Origin: Codonopsis lanceolata
Taxonomy: Eukaryota; Streptophyta; Magnoliopsida; Asterales; Campanulaceae
Direction: 5' to 3'
NCBI GenBank assembly: GCA_013146195.2
Contig: CM028378.1
Location: forward strand, 94,490,057-94,554,056
DNA: 64,000 nucleotides
The notes beneath the pieces are model-generated. The model saw only the letters and a list, made by a program, of their open reading frames with translations. It was not told the DNA's origin and searched no databases. The position numbers and the translations under genes are program-made. Positions 25,182 to 36,154 of the stretch are shown one piece after another. Every line of letters begins with the position of its first letter. Within the stretch, counting starts at the first letter, position 1.

Positions 25182-25983
25182 GAGCATCACTAATGCAACC
25201 GTGAATTTGATCCTATGTGGCCATGAGTAGGCTTGGAAATTGGGTGGGTAGGGTCGGGTATGGGTCTTGGGACGTATAATGGGTTGAAAAGGATCTAGTT
25301 CAGTTAGGTTAGGTTAGGTTAAAACAGGTCGACCCATCTTAACCCAAATTTCACCCCCAAAAAGTCATACATTTATAGAGTAAAAACAATTGGATTAAAA
25401 TGAGTAACAGGTTCTACCTGCTTTAACTAGAACCAACTCAACCCGTTAACATCTTTGGGTCGAAATCAGTTACCCATTTCTAACCAAAAATATTAACGGG
25501 TTGAGTTGGGTTGGGTCAGTTAATTTTCAGATTGGGTCGGATGAATTAACGAGTTTTGGGTTGTTATTGTTGGGCTTACTAGTGGATAATTAACTCCCTC
25601 AATTATATGTTACATTTTTTTAAATCTTGATTCACATTCAATTAAAACAAATTTCTCCAATGAAAATGTTGATTTGATCTCATGTTGCGTGCGTCTCACG
25701 ACTTAAATGAAATTTGGCAAAATAAAAAATAAAAAAAAATCGGTCAATAGAAAGAGTTTTTAAAAAGAAAAATGATGACTATGATGCACTCACATCCTCA
25801 TGTAGAATGTGAAAAATAGATATTGTTATCCACAAAGTAAAAAAATGGTTGAGACGTCATATCCACACTCCTCATCTATAGTTGCATTGTAGAGGTTTTT
25901 TTTTTTTTTTCAAAAAAAGGGTATAAATCATATGTGAGATCTAATTTCTTTCACATTCACATGTATTAACATTAGTGATACTT
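25182..25983. mobile_element. Third MITE of the same family
   Basis: It begins GAGCATCACTAATG and ends with the inverted 'cattagtgatact'. The left flank is TTA and the right flank is TTC, so the duplication is probably decayed. It lies inside the second copy and is split by the hAT-like fragment at 25228-25575. Confidence 0.65.
25228..25575. mobile_element. hAT-like non-autonomous fragment
   Basis: This insert is rich in 'gggtcgggta', 'ggttgggtcagtt' and matching complementary phrases. These are usual in plant hAT MITEs with 'taggcttgg...' type ends. Possible TIRs are 'taggcttgg' and 'taagcccaac'. No clean 8-base duplication was found. Confidence 0.5.
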
Positions 25984-26150
25984 TTCGAATATGAAAAATT
26001 GACATCCTTACCGAGAATGTAATTTTTTTTGTTGACAAGTCATATCCACAGTTGCATTAAAGAGCTTTTTTTCATGAAAGGTGTAAATCCTATGTGACAC
26101 TTGATTTTTTCCACATTCATATTTGTATTGGTGATGCCCTAATTACTCTA

Positions 26151-27344
26151 TTAGGATTAGAGGGAAAAAAATTAACGTGAAGTTACCACGTGGACATTGG
26201 GTGGGAAAGGGAATTATGTTTTTGTAATAGTTAATTATAGATTTTTTAAATAAAGTGAAAATGATTAATTTTAGAATTTTAGTTTTTTTTTTCTTTTCCA
26301 ATTTTTCTGTGAGAATAGTCATACACATACAAGGTTTAAAATGTTTATCCGAAAAACCCATAAACAATTATAGTGAAGAATAAATTATTGATTGTATTCT
26401 CAAATCACATTAAATATTTATTTTTGTTAAAAATATCTTGAAATTAGTGATTCTCTTTTTATGTATAAATGGAAAATGGGTAAATGAGTAATCATCAATG
26501 AAAAGTTGTTTCCGCGTTTTCAAGAAACATAAAAAAAAAAAAGTAAAAATTGAGGCTTTTTAACTTTGAATTTTTAATATGCACTAGTAAGGATTACGCG
26601 TGTTGCATATGGTGAATGCACGTGGTGTTAATTGTTTTTAAAAGTAATTTGCTAGTCCTTTCACTTTTTTGCTTATTTTTAATTATTAGATTCTTTTTGT
26701 ATTTTAATCTTTATAGTTTTATAGACTTATAAATTGTGTTGTTATGTGACTTTTTGATACTTTATTTTTCAATCATTTATAATGTAAGCTTTTAGTTATT
26801 GTATATAGAAACTTATTCTACACATTTGTTATTTTTATTTGTTATTTGTAAATCTCTTTTTTTAATGCGAAACATAAATTCATTCACTTTTATTGGTGTC
26901 TAAATTAAAAACAATTCAAACTTACTATCTTATATAAACACATTGTTGTTGAAGACTTTATTTATGTCGTTTCTAGAATGTATGACTCTCTTTAGAAAAT
27001 AATACATTGTGCTATAAAAATCAAATTCATAACCCCAAAGTATATACTTGCACTCTAAAATACGTTTAATATTTAAAATATTTATTTAAATAAAAATAAT
27101 AAATGATTTTGTCAATTATTCAAAAATAATTATATGGCGAATTACTATTTCCTCTCAAAGTATTCACTAAATCATATGATGCACCCCAACCTAAGGATTG
27201 TGCCATAATAACATCTGACGTTACTTTTTTTTCTTCATTTTCCAACGTTAGAATATTCACGTTAAATAGCACGTGGTCTTTCACGTACGGGATAAAAATG
27301 TCATTTCCCTTATCTAGTTAAAGGGTATATATATATATTTAAAG
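26151..27344. other. AT-rich intergenic DNA, possible reversed Helitron 3' end
   Basis: There is no ORF of note. At 26583 the sequence ACTAGTAAGGATTACGCG is followed by a weak hairpin around 'ttgcat...atgcac'. This resembles the reverse complement of Helitron 3' ends (hairpin then CTAGT). The matching 5' end was not found, so this stays tentative. Confidence 0.35.
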
Positions 27345-28425
27345 TTGGTGAGGAGCACTATGGTTGTGCCACCTCACCACCTTTAGATAAATCTTCATTC
27401 TAAAGCATCCATGTGGAAAGTTTTAAAAAATTTTGGTTTCTAGTCATAATAATACATAATAATAATCAATATGATAATCAATATAATAATGGGTATTAGT
27501 ATTAGTATATACAACTTCTTCTATTGTCAATAGTAGAAGACTTATATTTAAAAACTTTTACAACTAACATTACTTCTAACCAATGTGAAATAAAACTCTT
27601 CAAGGTTAGATATTACTTCTAATGACTCATTTTTAACATCATACTTTAAGCTTTGATATCTTATTCATCCAAAACTTGATTTGGACAAATAAATATACCA
27701 TTTCAATGTTCTTGACGAGTAGAACACATTTGCACAATTACTTTTGTCAACAAACAAATGACACGTAAAGAAATTTGTGCCTCAAGTTGCACAATGCTTT
27801 CACTAAAAATACTATTTTTTTTAATAAGTATTATACTTTAACTCTTGATATCTTATTCATCGAAAACTCGATTTGGACAAATAAATATATCATTTCGATG
27901 CTCTTACCGAGTAGAACACAATTGCACAATTACCTTTACCAACAAACAAATAACAAGTAAAGAAATTTGTGCCTCAAGTTGCACAATTTCTCTCACTAAA
28001 AATACTTTTTTTAACAAGTATTATACTTTAAGTCTTGATATTTTACTATCCAAAACTCGATTTGGACAAATAAATATATCATTTTGATACTCTCACCGAG
28101 TAGAATACATTTGCGCAATTACCTTCGTTAACAAACAAATGACACGTAAAGAAATTCGTTCCTCAAGTTGCACAATTTATTTCACTAAACACTAATTTTT
28201 CAACAATAGAAAAGATGTATCCCACATTGGTTAGAAATTGATGTTGGTTTAAAAAATTCGATTATTAAGTACCAATAGAATAAATGCATCTTACATTGGT
28301 TGGAAAGTGATGTTGATTTTCAAAGTCACTAGAAAACCAAAAGTTTTTAAAGCTTCCACGTGGATGCTTTAGAATAAAGATTTATCCAAAGGTGGTGAGA
28401 TGACATGACCATAGTGCTTCTCACC

Positions 28426-28427
<2 letters not shown>
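27345..28427. mobile_element. ~1.1 kb element with ~95-base terminal inverted repeats
   Basis: The left end TTGGTGAGGAGCACTATGG and the inverted right end TTGGTGAGAAGCACTATGG match. The match continues inward for about 95 bases, including 'ccacctcaccacctttag' and 'ctaaagcatcca'. There is no transposase frame. The right end abuts a (TA)n tract. The family is uncertain: long TIRs would fit a MULE-derived MITE, but no 9-base duplication is visible. Confidence 0.8.
27640..28205. repeat. Three ~189-base tandem repeats inside the TIR element
   Basis: Units are marked by 'aactcgatttggacaaata' (about 27675, 27867 and 28056) and 'gtgcctcaagttgcacaat' (about 27776, 27969, and a diverged copy at 28155). 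The period is 189-191 bases. There are three copies, moderately diverged. Short peptides predicted from them are not credible genes. Confidence 0.85.

Positions 28428-28494
<67 letters not shown>
28428..28494. repeat. (TA)n microsatellite
   Basis: About 65 bases of TA repeat with one G interruption, directly beside the right end of the TIR element. Confidence 0.9.
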
Positions 28495-28495
<1 letters not shown>

Positions 28496-29039
28496 TATTA
28501 TTATTATCAATAGAAGATGTATATCTCACATTGGCTAGAAAATGATGTTGAGTTTAAATTATTTTATATTATTACCAATAAAATAAATGTATAACACATT
28601 GTTTAAAAAGAAAATGTTAGATTTTAAAGTCTTTAGACTAAAGACTTTCACTTTTACAAGAGATGTATCTCACATGGTTACAAAATATTCTACTATTATT
28701 GCCTATAGAAGAGATGTATCACACATTGGTTAGAAATTGATGTTTATATTAAAAAAATACTATTATTAATTACTAATTGAAAAGATGTATCATACATTTG
28801 TAATAAAGTGATGTTTGTTTTCAAAGTTTTTTGATAAAAAATTTCTACCACTATTACTAATAGAAGATGTATATCTCACATTGGTTAAAAAATGATGTTG
28901 ATTTTTAATTATTTTATTTTAGATTATATAAAAGACTTACTATTATTAGCAATATAAGATATATATAACTTTTAAACTATTTGACTATTTATATTGATAA
29001 ATTTTCAAAATTTGTATTAAAAAATCAAAATTATATATT
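28495..29039. repeat. AT-rich stretch with a dispersed 'gatgtatctcacattgg' motif
   Basis: A phrase close to 'gatgtat-tcacattggttagaaa-tgatgtt' occurs about six times between 28200 and 28900 at irregular spacing. Copies are too diverged to be a regular satellite. No gene is seen. Confidence 0.5.
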
Positions 29040-29262
29040 TTATAATGTTTATTGGGCTTAACGTGCTTAACGGACCTGACTAAATAAATCATATTTTTTT
29101 GTTGATCGTGCCTATCGTTCCGTGCCGTGTTTTTATCATGTCGCGTTCTGGTTTTAATATTAGGCCCAATAAGCATTGTGTTGTGTTCTTGTTCGTGCTT
29201 AGCATGTCGTACTGTTATCGTGCCGGCCCGATAACGGCTCAGCACGACCGATTTGCCACCCC
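29040..29262 (-). mobile_element. hAT-like element end
   Basis: On the minus strand this begins TAGGGGTGGCAAATCGG, the form seen at many plant hAT (Ac/Tag1-type) termini. It continues with 'gccgttatcgggccggcac' subterminal phrases. The other end is not identifiable, so this is a truncated, non-coding piece. Confidence 0.5.
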
Positions 29263-29268
29263 TACTTA

Positions 29269-32200
29269 TAGTAGTCTGAAAATTTAAAGAAGTAAATTGT
29301 AGATTTTAGCTTTTTTTGTAACAAAACGCACACATTCATCAATTGGTTCCTAATTTTCTTCATCTTATTGACCTTATTACAGATTTTTAAAAGTTATTTC
29401 TCTTAACTTATTCAACGGTAATAACTAAACATGCTACATATTTTTCTAAATATTTAGATACTCACCAACAAATCTATTATTATAGTAACAATTTTTCATA
29501 TACATCTATAATGTCTTTGCCTAACATATTTAAGAAAGTAAAACCATATTATTCTTTACTTTCAAATAAATATTAGACGCATTTTTAACGATAATGGTCG
29601 GAGGGGGAAAACGATAAGAAAATAAAAATATAAGACGAAATAAATAAAATTCTAAACTGTAGGACTTAACTTTAAAATAAGTACAAGTCAAGGGATCAAA
29701 TTATTACTGAATTATTAATGGAATTAATTAGTCTATAACAAATTTACTTGTTTGGTCTTAATTAATGGTGAGTAATTATTTATATTTCGGGCTATTTTTG
29801 TCAAAACATTATTTTTTGTCATGGTAAATTTACTTGGTTTACCTTTAATTAAATGGTGGGTGATTATTTGGTGAAGGGTTATTTTTGTCTATCTATTAAT
29901 TTGTAAGAAACAACCTTAACTTTTATATGTAAAAAATAAAAAAAATAAAATTATTATTTCAATAATCCAAAATTAGTTATACTTTGTTTTATATTTAAAT
30001 TTAATGTTTAAAAATGCAATATTCCAAAAAATGAAATTTAAATTTTATTTAATTAATTTTGTATCCTTCACTTTCTTCCAACCCCATCATTCATGTACTC
30101 ACCACCACCACCGCCACTTCAAATTTCACAATTAGTCTAAAAGTTAATTTTTGATTTGATTTTATTTCATTTTCTAATTCCTGACTCTTTTCTTCAAAGT
30201 AACCAATTTGAAAAACCCATCAATTATACACACCACCACCACAACCTTAAATTTCACTTTTTACAGACTCAAATTCAAATTTTTTTGAATTTTGAAATTT
30301 TCAAATTGAAACTGAAACCCATATGGATATTTGAAAATTTGATGATTTAGAAATCCCACAACATTGTATTTCATCTAAACCACCACTATCATCCCGATAA
30401 TCATTGCCACTACCACCCCTAACACCACCATCTCTACGGTCGTCAGCACCGCCATCAACATTACCTTCACCAAAAGAACGCATTCACCTCGCCTTGCTAA
30501 AATGGAGACATATAATCTATTTAGCTTCTGATTAATTGGACTTCTTTCTTCGAATGTCTCTCATTTCTTAGTTCCTATCCATTTTCGGTGTCAAATTACG
30601 AAGGAAAGAGAAAATCTAAATTAGGATTGGACTACTTGAAAGAATGTCGATTTGTGATAGTGTCTTTCAATTAAAGAGAGTTGTGGTAGAAGAAAAGAAA
30701 GTCGATAGCCATGGAAGAGGAATATAGAGATTATTATACGTACTCGGGTTCTATGAAGAAGAGCAAGCAAGATAAGAAAAAATAGGTTAGATGTTTGGAA
30801 CCCAGTTATGAAAATGAGTAAAATATTTTGAACCTAGTTATTTGTGAGTACTAACTGTGGGTTTGTTTGTAATATCTATAAGTTAGAACCAGTATGATAG
30901 TTTTTAAGGCCGTCTAGTAGTCTGAAAATTCAAAGAAATAAATTGTAGATTTTAGCTTTCTTTTGTAACAAAAAGAGCACATTCATCAATTAGTTTTTCA
31001 TTTTCTTCATCTTATTGATATTATTACACATTTTTTAAAGTCATTTTTCTTAACTTATTCAACGGTAATAACTAAACATGGTACATATTTTCTCAATATT
31101 TGGATACTCACCAACAAATTTATTATTATAGTAGCAATTTTTTATATATATCTATAAAGTCTTTACCGAACATATTTAAGAAAGTAAAACCATATTATTC
31201 TTTAGTTTTAAATAAATATTGGACATATTTTTAATGATAATGGTCGGAGGGGGAAAATGATAAGAAAATAAAAATACAAGACGAAATAAATAAAATTCTT
31301 AATTGTAGGACCTAACTTTAAAATAGGTACATGTCAAGAGATCAAATGATTATTTGATTATTTATGGAAGTAATTAGCCTATGACAAATTTACTTGTTTG
31401 ACCTTAATTAATGTTGAGTGATTTATTATATTTGGGGCTATTTTTGTCCAAACATTATTTTTGTCATGGTAAATTTACTTGTTTTATCCTTAATTAAATG
31501 GTGGGAGATTATTAGGTGAAGTACTATTTTTGTCCATCAATTAATTTGTAAGAAACAACCTTGACTTGTAATTATATGCAAAAAAGAAATAAAAAAAATA
31601 ATTATTTCAATAATCCAAAATTAGTTATACTTTTTCTTATATTTAAATTTAAAGTTTAAAAATGCATTACTCCAAAAAAAATAAAATTTTAATTTTAATT
31701 AGTTAATTTTGTATCCTTCACTTTCTTTCGACCCCATCATTCATATACTCACCACCACCACCACCACTTCAAATTTCATCATTAGTCCAAAAGTTAATTT
31801 TTGATTTGATTTTTTTTCATTTTCTAATTCCTGACTCTTTTCTTCAAAGTAACCAATTTGAAAAACTCATTAATTAAACACACCACTACCATAACCTTAA
31901 ATTTCACTTTTTACAAAATCAAATTCAATTTTTTTGAATTTTGAAATTTTCTAATTGAAACTGAAACCCATGTGGATATTTGAAAATTTGATGATTTAGA
32001 AATCTTACAACATTGTATTTCATCTAAACCACTACTATCATCCCTATAATCATTGCCACCACCGCCCCTAACACCACTATCCTTGCAGTCGTCAGCACCG
32101 CCGTCACCATCACCATCACCAAGAAACGTCTTCACCTCACCTTGCTCAAATGGAGACATAAATATAATCTCTTTAGCTTCTGATTAATCGAACTTCTTTC

Positions 32201-33243
32201 TTTGAACGTCTCTCGTTTCTTTGTTCATATCCACTTTTGGTATCAAATTACTAAGCAATGAGAGAATCTAATTGAGGATGAGACTACTTGAAAGAATGTC
32301 GATTTGTGATAGTGTCTTTCAATCAAAGGAGAGTTGCGGTAGAAGAAAAGAAAGTCGATAGCCATGGAAGAGGAATATAGAGATTCTCACACGTACTCGG
32401 GTTCTATGAAGAAGAGCAAGCAAATTAAGACAAAAATAGGTTAGAGGTTTGGAACCTAGTTATGGAAAGGAGTAAAATATTTTGAACCCAGTTATTTGTG
32501 AGTACTAACTGTGGATTTGATTGTAATTAATACCTATAAGTTAGGACCGATAGTTTTTAAGGCCACTTGTAGTAGTCTGAAAATTAATTCAAAGAAGTAA
32601 ATTGTAAATTTTAGCTTTCTTTTGTATCAATTGGTTTTTCATTTTCTTCATCTTATTTACATTATCACACATTTTTTAAAGTCATTTCTCTTAGCTTATT
32701 CAAGGGTAATAACTAAACACGCTACATATTTTCTCAATATTTGGATATTCACCAACAAATCTATTATTATAGTAACAATTTTTCATATATATCTATAATG
32801 TTTTTACCAAACATATTTAAGAAAATAAAACTATATTAATTTTTAGTTTCAAATAAACATTGGATGCATTTTTAACGATAATGGTCGGAGAGGGAAAATG
32901 ATAAGAAAATAAAAATACAAGGAAAAAAAAAGAATAGAATTCTAAATTGTATGACCTAATTTTAAAATATGTACAAGTCAAGGGATCAAATGATTATTTG
33001 ATTATTAATGAAATTAATTAGCATATGACAAATTTACTTGTTTGATCTTAATTAATGATGAGTGATTTATTATATCTGAGGATATTTTTGTCCAAACATT
33101 ATTTTTTATCATGATAAATTTACTTGTTTTATCCTTAATTAAATGGTGGGAGGTTTATTTGGTAAATTGTTATTTTTGTCCATCTATTAATTTGTAAAAA
33201 ATAACCTTAATTTTTATAAGTAATAAATAAATAATAATAATAA
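29269..33243. repeat. Tandem array of a ~1.65 kb unit, 2.4 copies
   Basis: 'tagtagtctgaaaatt' opens copies at 29269, 30915 and 32570, giving periods of 1646 and 1655 bases. The first two copies are full and the third stops at 33243. Shared internal landmarks are an 'accaccaccaccgcc' tract (about 30100 and 31755), 'catcaccaagaaacgtcttc'-type codons, and 'tcgatagccatggaagagg' (about 30700 and 32357). Minus-strand Gly/Asp-rich short frames recur in both full copies but lack any recognisable domain. The unit may be a captured 5' gene region or an LTR-like sequence. The family is not recognised. Confidence 0.85.
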
Positions 33244-34241
33244 TCTATACATATATAAAAGAAGAGGTGCGATTTTTGGAAAGTTTCCGTCAAAAAGCAC
33301 TTTCGAAAAATGACAACACTTCTACATTGTATATGTGTCATTAATGCATTGGGAAATGAAACGAATTTGTAATCAAAATTAATTAGATAAATAAATCTGA
33401 ATTTTTTTGACATTATTTCTTTGACTTGAGACAATTGACATCCATATATACCAAACTATTTCAACCTCATTAACATCCGACAATATAAAAAATAGTTATG
33501 ATTTTTTTAACTATATTGAAATTTCAATGAGATAATAAATAATTATTTATTTCAATTGTTGAATTTAATAATCGCTTATCAATTGAATGATAAATGAATA
33601 AATTATCAAAACAATTACATGAATTATCATTGAAGATTAATTTTTTGGATGTAATTGGACGCCTAAGGGAGTTAGACAGCTTCCTGCTTCTCTTCTAGAA
33701 CATTTTTCAAAGATAAAACCACTATAAATTTATTACAATTTTGTTTGTTGAACATCATTGCTAAAAATAAATGAGCATAACATACCAATATAGAAGAAAT
33801 CTATAGAAAAAATGTCCTCTCTCATTTTGCTTAGAGACATCGGTCAGACAAGCCTAGATAACTCAACGTTTTTCATGCAAAATATATATTTTACAATGTA
33901 AAGGTATCTTTCCAACTTGTAATACTTATTGTATTCTTTTTTTTATTCAGGTGTTTAGGATCACTGTACTATGGTCCTCTCTTTTAATTCTAGAGATAAT
34001 GGAGCTACAATAAACGAATACAATTATAAATGCAAAATTATTAAATTCTCGGGTACCTTCGTAATCAATAAATAACTTAAACATATGCAATGTCAAGGAT
34101 TAAAGATGTAGAATAAATAACGATAATTTAATAGATTTCATGTTCAAGTGTATGTGCTAAATTTAATACAATTTAATTATCTTCAAACTGATACAATTTA
34201 TTGGTAACCAATATATATTTATATTTATTTATTTATTAATT
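33244..34241 (+). mobile_element. Helitron-like 5' terminus and adjoining AT-rich DNA
   Basis: TCTATACATATATAAAAGAAG follows an A and resembles the conserved 5' start of plant Helitrons (TC plus a TATA-rich leader). It falls exactly where the 1.65 kb tandem array stops, which fits an insertion. No rolling-circle replicase or 3' CTRR hairpin is visible before the sequence gap, so the extent is unknown. Confidence 0.45.
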
Positions 34242-34341
34242 NNNNNNNNNNNNNNNNNNNNNNNNNNNNNNNNNNNNNNNNNNNNNNNNNNNNNNNNNNN
34301 NNNNNNNNNNNNNNNNNNNNNNNNNNNNNNNNNNNNNNNNN
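34242..34341. other. Assembly gap (100 N)
   Basis: Exactly 100 unknown bases. The round number suggests a default scaffold spacer rather than a measured size. It removes the 3' half of the copia element that follows. Confidence 0.99.
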
Positions 34342-35160
34342 TCTTGGATTCGGCTTCTATTTCGAGATCAAAATCTCCAAAGTCTAAAATCACGAAACAT
34401 CTTCTTGAAGTTTTGTGACCAGACCGGTTAGATCATCAAACACAATGTTCATGGATTCCATAATAGTCTTAGAAGATTAAAAACTCTATAACTCGACTAT
34501 TAGTGGAGTATCCCATAAACACATTTATCACTCTTAGAGTCAAACTTGGAAAGTTGATCTCATCATTGAATGAGATAACACCTTGACCAAACACATGAAA
34601 ATATTTCCAAGGTAGGTTTCTTCCCAAAGAAAAATTTCGTAAGGTGTCATTGTTTCTGGTCTCGAAGACCTATTTCAAATGTGACAAGCGGTGTTTAATG
34701 CTTGACCCAAAATCTTTTAGCCAAATTTTTTGAATGTAACATCACCTAGCCATTTCTTGTAATGTCTGTTCTTTCTCTCCATTTTGTTGTGGACAGAATT
34801 CATGTGAAATGCCATTGGAGGCACAATAATTAGAAAATGATGCATTTTCATATTCCGATGCCATGATCGATCTAATCTAACAAGTTTTAGATCATACAAG
34901 TTCATTACAGATTGTACCAAATTTTGAAAGCCTCAAAAGTTTGAGACTTCTCTCTTAAAAATATTACCCAAGTATATCTAGAAGTCATCTACACAAACAA
35001 AGGTATACTTTTTTTCTTACCTAGGCTTTCTACCTCAATGGGACCCATAAGGTCGGTGTGAATCATCTCCGGGCATCTAGAAGTGGAGCATTGTGTTATG
35101 GGAAGATGTGAAGCCTTGGTTTTGTTTACCTTTTGACCACGATCCACATACCTTTGAGTA
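34342..35160 (-). pseudogene. Copia integrase, decayed
   Basis: In several frames the minus strand gives 'CPEMIHTDLMGPIEVESL' (start of the integrase core with its first Asp), then remnants around 'NGERKN' or 'HNKMERKNRHYKKW' (the catalytic Glu block), then 'KYFHVFGQG' and 'FMGYSTNSR' (the conserved C-terminal copia integrase region). Each block is in a different frame or follows a stop. The end is lost in the gap. Confidence 0.75.
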
Positions 35161-36154
35161 ATTCCTTTCCAAATTTGGCAATCCTTTACTTGACATCATG
35201 TCTCATAGAAGCTCGTGGAAACTTCACAACTCTTACATCAAGCTGTTAAGAATGGTCATTGTTGAACAAGTAGCGAGTTATCGGATGATCTTAAACTGTC
35301 GAGAAGACATTTGTTATTATGATCAAGAACTTCACAAGAATGTTTGTCAAACCTTACACGAAGATCATCATCATCACCAAGTGACTTATCTTGATCAAGT
35401 TTGTCTTAAGACCTTCCACATGGTAAACATTTTTGAGGTTGAAGGCCTAACGTTCAATGTTCCTTTACCAACAATTTTTCCCTTTGGCATCTCCACACCA
35501 TATGTCAAAACGATCCACCATTAATACTTTGTTATTCCTTCAAATTCTCATTTGTACTGTCATATGTCAACAAGTAGAAACCAACATCTTGTCAAAATAC
35601 CAAGATCGACTGAACATGAGATTTTAAGGAAGTGAAAGAACGTGACATTACATTCTTCATCATGTGACATGGAAGCACCGTAGGCGGATATCAAATTTGG
35701 CTCACAATATTTGGCTCTACATTTTTCATCACAAATTTTGGGAACCCACATTTGTTAACTGTGTTTGGGTTGGTGTTTTTGAAAAATTTATGATTTGTCT
35801 TTGAATGAGGCTTCAATGTTTTACGCTTAATAAAACACATATTCTTTGCATTTTCAAGGCATGTCGCTTCATCCTGTTCGCCAACGAGCTTTTCCAAAGA
35901 AGTCTTGCCTCATTTCATTCTTTCATACATATCCTTTTTAAAGCAAAAGGTTGTATGTGACCAAAGCTTATGGCGAAGTGACAAACATAATTTTTCCTTC
36001 TTACTCGGTTTTCCGTAAAACTTGAGCTTTGAAAGCTTTCTTGATGCATTTAGTTCGCATGTTCCTTCTCCTTCTTTTCACAAACACCTTAGGGACAAAA
36101 CCAATACCGATTTGGATGAATTACGGAATTTAGCGAGATCATCAACCTTGTTTG
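35161..36154 (-). pseudogene. Copia protease and pre-integrase region, heavily decayed
   Basis: Fragments are recognisable only in pieces: 'FIKRKTLKPHSKTNHKF' and 'MWVPKI' before a damaged protease active-site area ('CWFL'), then 'CGDAKGKIVGKGTL' and 'LRVRFDKHSCEVLDHNNKCL', which match the order protease to gag-pre-integrase in plant copia polyproteins. No intact D-S/T-G is seen. Confidence 0.6.

Larger units (their letters stand above)
24943..26139. mobile_element. Second MITE of the same family, target duplication TAA
   Basis: Termini are GAGCATTACCAATACAA and, in inverted form, GGGCATCACCAATACAA. TAA occurs directly on both sides (24940-24942 and 26140-26142). A three-base TWA duplication with short TIRs is the signature of Tourist/PIF-Harbinger MITEs. 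It interrupts the right end of the outer element and is itself interrupted by the next copy. Confidence 0.8.
24518..26150. mobile_element. Outer small TIR element (PIF/Harbinger-like MITE) with nested insertions
   Basis: The left end is GAGCATCACCAATGC. The right end is probably split by the next inner element, so its terminal bases resume after 26142 as an imperfect inverted copy. Body phrases, such as 'agaaagagtttttaataag' and 'catcatatcc', recur in both inner copies, so all belong to one family. There is no coding capacity. Confidence 0.6.

Noticed and set aside
30301..30483. Gly/Asp-rich minus-strand frame as a real protein
   Set aside because: It recurs in the second tandem copy only with changes, has no domain, and follows trinucleotide-rich DNA.
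29269..33243. CRISPR-like or satellite array reading of the large repeat
   Set aside because: The unit is 1.65 kb with only 2.4 copies. There are no short repeats with unique spacers, and the host is a plant.
35198..35524. Plus-strand 108-residue frame
   Set aside because: It lies opposite decayed copia protease and pre-integrase sequence that is recognisable on the minus strand.
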